In this document: one piece after another, positions 1 to 8,600 of the stretch | Layout of the letters: each line of letters starts with the position of its first letter | How positions within the stretch are numbered: the first letter of the stretch is position 1 | NCBI RefSeq assembly: GCF_963678635.1 | Contig: NC_087063.1 | Span: 3,570,580-3,634,579, forward strand | Source of the DNA: Symsagittifera roscoffensis | Taxonomy: Eukaryota; Xenacoelomorpha; Acoela; Convolutidae | Reading direction: 5' to 3' | DNA: 64,000 bases | Program-made: the position numbers and the translations under genes | The notes under the pieces: model-generated | Database searches by the model: none | What the model saw: only the letters and a program-made list of their open reading frames with translations | Told to the model about the DNA's origin: nothing

Positions 1-1836
1 TAGATGGACTGGGATTTTACTCGGTCGTTGTTTTTTGAACGTTGCGTCCTTTTTGAGTGGTATGTGGAATTTATGTTTTGTTTTTCCAATATCATATTTG
101 TGATGAGAATAAACGTCTTGATCCTCTATCAGCATTTGAATTAGATCAGCAAATTCATCATCCGATATATCACTTTGTGTGAAATCGAAGTCAGATAAAA
201 ATTTAATAGTAGTTTCGATTTTTTCCAAAGTACTACTATTGTCCTTATCAATTGAGGAGTATTGGGTAAAGGTTTCGTTGACTAGAAAGGCAATTAGCCG
301 ATCATTATGTTCTTTGTTTCGGTACTTTTTGAATTGTTCTTTCAAGGGAGGCCTGCAAAGGTTCTTTGCATCATTAGAAAAGTCGGTTGCTATTTCGTTT
401 TCATTTTTGCATACTTTGACTATATCTGAACCAATTTGTTCAAATATTTCTGATACATTCTCTGTATCAAACACTTCAAGGGCAGGCATGTCCTTGATTT
501 CTTGTCCTGAAACATAGACAAATATAGTAATTCCAGAATGTTGGAATACATCGACAATGATTTTGGAAACTTCTTCCCAATTCATTTTATCTAAGCCACA
601 AGCAATTTTGGGCATTGCGATAGATCGAATGTTATTTGCTATAGCATGATCTTTCATTTCGGACAAGGTATTGAATATAGCGTCGTAAGTGGGTTTCTGA
701 AAGTACCTCTGTTTGGTAATCAGGTTATATATGATTTGTCCAGATTTTGGATCAGTGAAGATGAGAATGTCGTTAATGTTGGCATGTATTGAGTTACAAA
801 AGTGTCGTAGCTCAGGATACCTTTTGCTAATTGATTCAGCAAATCCTTTTTTCATTGCTCTATCTGCAGAGATTGTATGGGCAATGGGCATATTCGATTC
901 GAATATGGACCTTTTTTTGAAGTCTACATATTGTAGACAGGGGCCGGATAATTGAGTATTGCTTTCCTGTGTTGTATTGACAACAGTGTTCAGCATGAAA
1001 CAGCTATCGAATTCTGAACTTTCATTTAAAATTCTCGTTGTGAACTCATCACAATCGTGGATAGCAAATATTTTATCCTCGTATCCTTGAATATCAGTTA
1101 CTGCATAGCCTAGTACACACTTGTTTAGTGTGACAGGATGATCTTTCTGATTCTCAATTAGGATAGGTAGGCTTTGCTCAATTTGAGTACAAACTGTATT
1201 AATGAAAACCAATTCGGTTTTGGTTGTATTTTTATGAGGCAGGAATGTAGTCCCTTTTTCGAAGTATGAATTTGGTTCAGCCAAGTGTTTGTATAAGTAT
1301 GTAGAGCGTGCTGGAATGAACAGGGGTTCTTTCAAGTTAATTGAGACAATTTTTGAAACGTTAGGATATTCTTTATCGTTGTTCATCAACCCGTAGGATA
1401 TTACACCTTCTTTTGATTTGAGCTCAACTGCTGGGATATCAAAGTAGAGAGCTTTTAAGAAGAGATGACAAAAGTCTACTCCTAATAGGTTAGCAGTCTT
1501 TTCTTCAGTTATCCACACTTTGTGGTTAGATGGATATTTTCCATCAGTGTCGAAACAAGATTGGATAGATGTATGGCCAAACATACGTATATCAGATCCA
1601 TTATAAGTCTTTGCTTTAATTTTGGATCGGTAGATTGTCATTTTTTGACCTAATTTTTCCAATTCCTGATAAGTTGGGTAGTTTATGATACTACAAGTTG
1701 ATCCTGGATCAATCATGAATTCAATTTCAAGTCCACTATTATTATTTTTGTCTCCGGTGGCAAAATGATATAAGCTAAGATATATCCTTGATTTAGGATT
1801 ACTATCATCGCTCGGTTTCGGAGACTTTAATAGTTT
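1..1836 (-). CDS. Ty3/gypsy-type pol (protease, macro domain, start of RT), cut by the window edge
   Basis: Read on the minus strand in the -1 frame relative to gag, this frame has no stop codon from the gag end to base 1, about 610 codons. In order it encodes a retropepsin-like segment with the active-site string MIDPGSTCSII (around 1716-1684), a spacer ending in the gypsy-type linker LPILIENQKDHPVTLNK, a macro domain (about 945-504), an acidic linker, and at the edge the string HKYDIGKTKHKFHIPL, which in gypsy elements lies just before the reverse transcriptase. RT, RNase H and integrase would lie left of the window. There is no separate start codon context; expression by -1 frameshifting from gag is inferred. 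The protease has DPG where DTG or DSG is usual. The family is clear; the macro insertion is unusual. I saw no disabling mutation in this part. Confidence 0.85.
504..945 (-). other. TARG1/OARD1-like macro domain inside retrotransposon pol
   Basis: About 145 residues of the pol frame match the macro-domain fold of the TARG1/OARD1 type, the enzymes that remove ADP-ribose from proteins or cleave O-acetyl-ADP-ribose. Visible landmarks in order are MPIAHTISADRAMKKGFA (the ligand-binding early loop), IIYNLITKQRYFQKPTY, and IAMPKIACGLDKMNWEEV followed by a C-terminal ITIFVYV strand. The two catalytic residues of TARG1, a lysine in the LITK segment and an aspartate in the CGLD segment, are both present (codons at 714-712 and 591-589). 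The domain lies in frame between protease and RT with no stop on either side, so it should be translated as part of the polyprotein. Activity, substrate and benefit to the element are inference. Confidence 0.85.
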
Positions 1837-1839
1837 AAA
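1750..1839 (-). promoter_or_regulatory. Programmed -1 frameshift signal between gag and pol
   Basis: Minus-strand TTTAAAC at 1839-1833 sits in the correct phase (T TTA AAC in the gag frame), one sense codon before the gag TAA (1829-1827). Slipping back one base enters the open pol frame. Seven bases downstream begins GTCTCCG (1825-1819), which pairs perfectly with CGGAGAC (1756-1750), giving a 7-bp GC-rich stem with a long loop. Slippery heptamer, spacer and stem match the classical retroviral and coronavirus-type layout. No translation data are available here. Confidence 0.8.
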
Positions 1840-3230
1840 GGAAAGAAATCAGTGATCGCATCACAGTAATTGACTTCTTCCTCAACCCAGTGGGTAGTTT
1901 CAGACTGTATTTGATTCGATCTAAAATTTGGTGATTGAGATCGCGTTGAGTCTCGACTGTTATTGCTATTATAGCTTCCAGTGTTATATGGTCGACCTCT
2001 AGGATTACTATTGAATTGCCTATTTTCTTGGTCGTAGAACTGTTTAGCAACTTGTTCATTTTCTCTGAATTTGTTTTCTCTGGGATACCTATCATCATAG
2101 GTTTGGGGTCTTTTGTTATTGAAAGACGATTGTGCATTAGCCTTTTGGAAATTGTTTCCGTTGTAGTTATAATTATGGCGAATGCCATAGTTATTTTGGC
2201 TAGGATTTGAATTGTTAGTAGTTCTGTTTTGGTTATCCCAAAACCGGTTACTTGGGTTAGGGTTATTCTGGTTAGGGAAGTTATTCGGTCTTCGATTTCG
2301 TTTATAATCAGTTTCAAATGAAACTCTTCGTTCATTTTTTGTTGTGAGTTCTTTTCGCAACTTATTTACTTCGTCCTGAACTTGCTTTTTGGAACATCTA
2401 GATATAGAATGTCCATTCATTCTGCAATATTCGCAGAATCGTGTACTATTAGGTCTTCCCTTGATGTCAGGGTGACGTCGTTGAAATGAATTCTGATCAT
2501 TGATTGCACTAACTTCTTGATTCTTGATCAATTTTGTTAGTTCTTTAATTTGAGTTTCTAATGAAGTCATTTTATCCGTTGTTGACTTATTAGCAGGATC
2601 AGTAGCAACAATGAATGTTAGATCCTTAGTGATTACATGATTTGTGAATTGATCCCAGTTGGCATTTGGATGCTCTATCATGTATTCATGAGCTTTTTGT
2701 TTAAGGGCTAGAGGTCTTAGTCCCTTAATTGAGAAATCAATATACTTTTGACTTCTTTGTCTGTTTTGTATAGTTCTCTCAGCATTTTGAGCAGCTTCAG
2801 TAGCATGAACGGCTTCATCAATACTTTCGGGCCATCCTCTATCTACAGAAGATTTAATTCTGTGGAAGTAATTTTTTATTAATTCGCCATCTTGGCGAGC
2901 TGCATTTTCAGCATCAATTCTATGTTTGAATTGATCTCGTCCGTCAGTGAATCTGTTTAGGAAGAGATCTTTGAGTTGTGCCCATGTGGTAGCATTGGTT
3001 ACATTATCATTGAACCATTCAAGAGATGTATCAGTTAACAATGATCCGAATAGGGATCGTTGTCTGCTATCATAGCTGCGTCGTGCATCATTATCAGCAG
3101 GTGTTTGACCTAATGAGAAAAGAATTTTGTTTTCAACTGAATTCCAAAATGCTGTAGCATTTTGGTTCGGATCGTTTCCCGAAAATGTCATTAAAGACAA
3201 GTTGGGATGGGATATTGGGGTATCAGCCAT
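1827..3230 (-). CDS. Gag of the macro-domain gypsy-type element
   Basis: An intact 467-residue frame encodes the structural protein that packages element RNA. The N-terminal half (from about residue 10 to 200) looks like a retrotransposon gag capsid, with landmarks FWNSVENKILFSLG, SLEWFNDN and the basic NRFTDGRDQFKHRI. A single CCHC zinc knuckle, CEYCRMNGHSISRC, lies near residue 265. The C-terminal third is an Asn-, Arg- and Gln-rich low-complexity tail that probably binds RNA. The start at 3230 is the first ATG after the leader and gives a normal gag length. The frame ends in TAA directly after the slippery heptamer, so gag and pol are joined only by frameshifting. Confidence 0.9.
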   Translation of the reverse strand: MADTPISHPNLSLMTFSGNDPNQNATAFWNSVENKILFSLGQTPADNDARRSYDSRQRSLFGSLLTDTSLEWFNDNVTNATTWAQLKDLFLNRFTDGRDQFKHRIDAENAARQDGELIKNYFHRIKSSVDRGWPESIDEAVHATEAAQNAERTIQNRQRSQKYIDFSIKGLRPLALKQKAHEYMIEHPNANWDQFTNHVITKDLTFIVATDPANKSTTDKMTSLETQIKELTKLIKNQEVSAINDQNSFQRRHPDIKGRPNSTRFCEYCRMNGHSISRCSKKQVQDEVNKLRKELTTKNERRVSFETDYKRNRRPNNFPNQNNPNPSNRFWDNQNRTTNNSNPSQNNYGIRHNYNYNGNNFQKANAQSSFNNKRPQTYDDRYPRENKFRENEQVAKQFYDQENRQFNSNPRGRPYNTGSYNSNNSRDSTRSQSPNFRSNQIQSETTHWVEEEVNYCDAITDFFPLNY

Positions 3231-3451
3231 TTTATATTTAGTTTAGAACTTAAAAAAGAAAGATAGAAAGGTTTATAAATTTGTTTAGAAAACTTAAATT
3301 TCCGATTTGGAAATTTATTACTTCTCTTTATTTGTAAGAGAAATTTCAACAATTCTCCAGTTTGAGAATTGGAATCTTTGCTGCTTATCTCTTTTTGAGA
3401 CTTTAGCAATTTTTGCGAATTTTTAGAAGGTGTGCCTCACTGGTCGCACCA
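3231..3451 (-). other. Leader and primer-binding site of the gypsy-type element
   Basis: This is the untranslated stretch between LTR and gag. Its LTR-proximal end reads TGGTGCGACCAGTGAGG on the minus strand (3451-3435), a TGG-initiated string expected of a tRNA primer-binding site; I could not assign the tRNA. The left breakpoint of the 3.34-kb tandem duplication (about 3261) falls inside this leader, so a leader fragment recurs at 6596-6786. Confidence 0.65.
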
Positions 3452-3900
3452 ATTTATTACGCTAGCAATACTATAGACGTCGGACAAAACGCTTGCTAGG
3501 AATAAAGGGTCCTTTCTACTTTCTATCTTAGAAAGTAAATCTAAAATTCGCTGAGAAATATTTTATTAAAAAAAGAAGTTAGTATGAATTTACAGCAAGT
3601 TGCCTTTTGACTCAATATTTATTTTTTACGGTGAGATTAGAGATATTTTTTTTGAGATTGGTTGGGGTGGTAGAAGAGAGTGGTGTTGGTGTTAGAAGAG
3701 ATATTGTTGGAATGAATTCCCGTAGTTTTGAGCTTCTATTTATACTCAGATTGGGAAATCACGCCACTTTTCGTATCAAATGAGAAGTTTCTTTTAACTT
3801 CGTATTCTTTATTCGTACATTCGTATTTTACGAGAAGAAGGTTTCGTATGCTCGTATTTTACGAGAGGAATCGTTAATATTCGTATTGAATGAGAATAGT
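3452..3900 (-). repeat. 5' LTR of the gypsy-type element, far boundary uncertain
   Basis: On the minus strand the LTR ends at the primer-binding site. A TATA box, TATAAATA, lies at about 3746-3739 and an AATAAA signal at about 3567-3562, so R-U5 would be roughly 280 bases. Upstream of the TATA box the U3 carries short repeats of CTCGTAAAATACGA type. The second LTR of the element is outside the window, so the U3 end cannot be fixed; 3900 is only a guide. A near-identical copy lies at about 6787-7236 because of the tandem duplication. Confidence 0.65.
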
Positions 3901-4556
3901 CGTTTCAATTCTCAATGCTTAAAACGTTATACGAATTATTCCAATAGCATTTCCCTTCCTTTTGCAAGGGAATAAAAACATATTTCTTTTGGTGGTGGCG
4001 GCGGCGTCACATTTTGTGAACGCAATAAAATAATTCATGTTTCTGTTTCTATTTGAAATCAGAACAGATGTTAAAACGAAGAGCAATAATTCGATGTAGA
4101 AATAACTGACAGAAAACTTATGAAACAGTAAATCTATTCGGCGGTCAGTGATCGGTTCAGGCTTTTCAGCTCGAAGTGTGCCAAGAATTGCATTGCAAAA
4201 TATTTGCTTCAAAATATACAAATTAAATTGAGGCGAACAATTTAATATTATTGGTTTTTGCCAGACAAAAAATATATCATTATACACTTCACATGGCGAG
4301 TGAGGGTATAATTATAAAAACAATTTTTTTTTAAAAATCAATTTTTTTTTCTTTTCTTTTTTCAAAAAACTTTTTCATAGACGTTAAAGGGCAGTCAAAA
4401 TTTTCGGGGTTTGCCATGATACGATCAGCATTAATGCTTTTTAGACTAAATTACGTGTATGCTCAATTTCGGGCCTGTAACCGTCATTAACTTATATAGT
4501 AACCGTTTAGTTATGTTTTTCAATTGCACGGTTTAATCACTTGATTTTGCTTCCAG
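3901..4556 (+). other. Host intron end before exon A1 (copy at 7237-7892)
   Basis: This is AT-rich sequence with no supported gene. It ends in the acceptor TTTTGCTTCCAG at 4545-4556. A 122-codon minus-strand frame (4287-3919, repeated at 7623-7255) is present in both copies but resembles no family I know, and its duplication explains why it appears twice. Part of it may still be LTR U3. Confidence 0.6.
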
Positions 4557-5631
4557 GCTACTTGGAGGTACTTTGAAGAGTTACGCAAAGCAATAGACAA
4601 AACAGACATTTACACAAAACAGGAGAAACAAGTCAAAAAGCGACATCTTCCGTCACGTGATCAAACCAAAACATCGCTCTACGCTTTCTCTCTTGTTAGA
4701 GAAAATTTCAACTTTCCAGAAAGTGATTTCGGCTATCGTCCCTATTACAACATAGACGCACCGATTTCCAGTTACGGCGCTATTTGGATTGCAACGGGTG
4801 ATGAATACAGAGGCGGGACTCTTACTCTAGACGACTTCGAAAAAAGCCAACAAGCTGTTATTTACAAACCAAATAACTTTTCTCGCAACTCGATTGTGAA
4901 AGATATTTTTGAGTTCCGACTTGATATAACTCCAACCGAAGGTTTCGAAGCGCACCAGAAATACCAGGCGCTTCTAAACATGCAAATCGAAATTAATATT
5001 ATCCCTATAGACGTGACTCCTCCGACTATTATAGCGCATACTGTCTATGTTCCAGAAGGTGGAAAAGTTGCAATAAGCGGCGACATTCTAGAAGCCGAAG
5101 ACAATGATTCGTTTTTGTCCCAAATAATCTGTTATATTTCTAGGCAACCGTCATATGGCTACTTAGCTAATGTAGACGCAACTTCGCCGTACTATTACTT
5201 GCCAATTAGTAGTTTCTACTTTGATCAGGTTAAAATGGAAAAGTTGGCCTATGTTCAAAGCTTACACACGCATCGAGTGCAAAAAATCGAACCGGAAGCT
5301 GATTTTATGAAGTTTATTTGCTCGGACGGAAAAAATTACGCAATCCAGGAAACGTTGATGGAAATTACCATTGAACCGAGAAACGACGAGCATCCCAAGT
5401 TCCGATTGATTCAACCAATCACAGTACAAGAAGGAGCTTCCGTGGTTTTAGGTCGACCTTATTTTTCTCTTGAAGATGCTGACATGCCAAAAAAGAATTT
5501 GAACATAACTTTACTTCGAAAACCGAAATACGGAAAGATTATGTTGAGAAAAAGGATTTTTGAATCAGTTCAACAAGATCTCTACTACTCCGTCAATTAT
5601 TTTGATTCTTCGAATCTAATCTTAAGCCCAG
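4557..5631 (+). CDS. Exon A1 (first copy) of the FRAS1/FREM2-like gene
   Basis: The exon is 1075 bases, open throughout in the frame starting at the first base, and ends phase 1 at CCCAG|GTAAGG. It encodes CSPG repeats, with landmarks such as IPIDVTPPTIIAHTVYVPEG and ISRQPSYGYL. It encodes the same protein as exon A2. If it is spliced to A2 the frame is lost; splicing to B2 would keep it. It may therefore be skipped, or used instead of A2. Confidence 0.75.
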
Positions 5632-8600
5632 GTAAGGCTTAAGACTTAATATTTTTCCTATTAAAACTATGAATAAAACTTGTTGTTTGAAAGTTGTTGA
5701 GTCTAGACTCTAAATTTTAAATCACTTGCTGAAATTTGAAGTGCAGTTTTCAGAAAATTTACGAGAGAAAAAGCGACATAAAAAAGATCAATTTCCAAGC
5801 ACAATCTCAATTTTAAAACTTTTTTGAAACGTGGAAAAGTAGCTCGTTTTTGGGCAAACAGGAATATTCAATCCCCAACATAATTGAAACACAGGGTAAT
5901 TTTCGAAGTCCTCATTAAACTGGGAAATTATTAACAATCAGAGTTGATTTGTTTGAAATTATTTCAGAAGACGTCGCTTTCAAAACGGACACGATCGTTT
6001 ACAAACACAGTGGATCAGAAAACTTCGAGGATTCTTTCACAATTCAAATAAACGACCAAAGTGACACAAACTTTTCTCGATCACCATATGCGGTTTACAC
6101 AATTGTCCAACAATTAAACGTGACAATTAATCGCATAGATGACGAGGTTCCAATATTGGTTGTCTCGGAACCCCTGGTGGTAACTCCTGGACGTCAGAGG
6201 TGCCTGGACTCTTCGAATCTTCAAGTGACCGACTCGGATACCAACTTGGTAGATTTGCAGTACATTGTCCGAAGCACTGCAAAGTTCGGAGAGTTTTCTA
6301 TCAAACTTTCAGAACAAGCTGAAAAAACTTTGGTTTACGGGGATGTTTTCAAACAAGATGATGTTGACAAAGTTCGGGTATGTTATGTCGCATCAATTGA
6401 TGTCGCTGAAGATGTTGAATATCTAACTTTCGACGTCACAGATGGAACAAATATCCTCAGAAATCAAGAGTTTAATGTCCTGATTAAATCGTCGTTTGAA
6501 ATTGGATTAAACATCACTGTTATTCTTGACAACAACGAAGGTGATGGAATTTATAAAATAAGCAGCAAGCTTTTCGAGACAACTGACATAACTTTAGATA
6601 GAAAGGTTTATAAATTTGTTTAGAAAACTTAAATTTCCGATTTGGAAATTTATTACTTCTCTTTATTTGTAAGAGAAATTTCAACAATTCTCCAGTTTGA
6701 GAATTGGAATCTTTGCTGCTTATCTCTTTTTGAGACTTTAGCAATTTTTGCGAATTTTTAGAAGGTGTGCCTCACTGGTCGCACCAATTTATTACGCTAG
6801 CAATACTATAGACGTCGGACAAAACGCTTGCTAGGAATAAAGGGTCCTTTCTACTTTCTATCTTAGAAAGTAAATCTAAAATTCGCTGAGAAATATTTTA
6901 TTAAAAAAAGAAGTTAGTATGAATTTACAGCAAGTTGCCTTTTGACTCAATATTTATTTTTTACGGTGAGATTAGAGATATTTTTTTTTGAGATTGGTTG
7001 GGGTGGTAGAAGAGAGTGGTGTTGGTGTTAGAAGAGATATTGTTGGAATGAATTCCCGTAGTTTTGAGCTTCTATTTATACTCAGATTGGGAAATCACGC
7101 CACTTTTCGTATCAAATGAGAAGTTTCTTTTAACTTCGTATTCTTTATTCGTACATTCGTATTTTACGAGAAGAAGGTTTCGTATGCTCGTATTTTACGA
7201 GAGGAATCGTTAATATTCGTATTGAATGAGAATAGTCGTTTCAATTCTCAATGCTTAAAACGTTATACGAATTATTCCAATAGCATTTCCCTTCCTTTTG
7301 CAAAGGAATAAAAACATATTTCTTTTGGTGGTGGCGGCGGCGTCACATTTTGTGAACGCAATAAAATAATTCATGTTTCTGTTTCTATTTGAAATCAGAA
7401 CAGATGTTAAAACGAAGAGCAATAATTCGATGTAGAAATAACTGACAGAAAACTTATGAAACAGTAAATCTATTCGGCGGTCAGTGATCGGTTCAGGCTT
7501 TTCAGCTCGAAGTGTGCCAAGAATTGCATTGCAAAATATTTGCTTCAAAATATACAAATTAAATTGAGGCGAACAATTTAATATTATTGGTTTTTGCCAG
7601 ACAAAAAATATATCATTATACACTTCACATGGCGAGTGAGGGTATAATTATAAAAACAATTTTTTTTTTAAAATCAATTTTTTTTTCTTTTCTTTTTTCA
7701 AAAAACTTTTTCATAGACGTTAAAGGGCAGTCAAAATTTTCGGGGTTTGCCATGATACGATCAGCATTAATGCTTTTTAGACTAAATTACGTGTATGCTC
7801 AATTTCGGGCCTGTAACCGTCATTAACTTATATAGTAACCGTTTAGTTATGTTTTTCAATTGCACGGTTTAATCACTTGATTTTGCTTCCAGGCTACTTG
7901 GAGGTACTTTGAAGAGTTACGCAAAGCAATAGACAAAACAGACATTTACACAAAACAGGAGAAACAAGTCAAAAAGCGACATCTTCCGTCACGTGATCAA
8001 ACCAAAACATCGCTCTACGCTTTCTCTCTTGTTAGAGAAAATTTCAACTTTCCAGAAAGTGATTTCGGCTATCGTCCCTATTACAACATAGACGCACCGA
8101 TTTCCAGTTACGGCGCTATTTGGATTGCAACGGGTGATGAATACAGAGGCGGGACTCTTACTCTAGACGACTTCGAAAAAAGCCAACAAGCTGTTATTTA
8201 CAAACCAAATAACTTTTCTCGCAACTCGATTGTGAAAGATATTTTTGAGTTCCGACTTGATATAACTCCAACCGAAGGTTTCGAAGCGCACCAGAAATAC
8301 CAGGCGCTTCTAAACATGCAAATCGAAATTAATATTATCCCTATAGACGTGACTCCTCCGACTATTATAGCGCATACTGTCTATGTTCCAGAAGGTGGAA
8401 AAGTTGCAATAAGCGGCGACATTCTAGAAGCCGAAGACAATGATTCGTTTTTGTCCCAAATAATCTGTTATATTTCTAGGCAACCGTCATATGGCTACTT
8501 AGCTAATGTAGACGCAACTTCGCCGTACTATTACTTGCCAATTAGTAGTTTCTACTTTGATCAGGTTAAAATGGAAAAGTTGGCCTATGTTCAAAGCTTA

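Larger units (their letters stand above)
3261..6595. repeat. Tandem duplication, copy 1 (about 3.34 kb)
   Basis: This unit is followed directly by a second copy at 6596-9931, shifted by 3335-3336 bases. It contains leader and LTR of the gypsy-type element, a host intron end, exon A, the next intron and the first 0.6 kb of exon B. I noticed only about half a dozen differences between copies, for example a one-base change in a T run near 3650 and in the intron at 5830. The junction near 6596-6604 shares AGA(T/C)AGAA between retrotransposon leader and exon B, which suggests microhomology joining. An assembly artefact from two haplotypes remains possible. Confidence 0.9.

Noticed and set aside
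3919-4287. A 122-codon minus-strand frame, repeated at 7255-7623
   Set aside because: Its repetition is explained by the tandem duplication, and the protein has no recognisable family, codon pattern or flanking signals. It lies between LTR and a host acceptor.
6596-7236. The second gypsy LTR taken as the 3' LTR of the element at 1-3900
   Set aside because: Pol runs to the left of the window, so the 3' LTR must lie there. The second LTR is part of the 3.34-kb duplication, flanked by the same leader and host intron.
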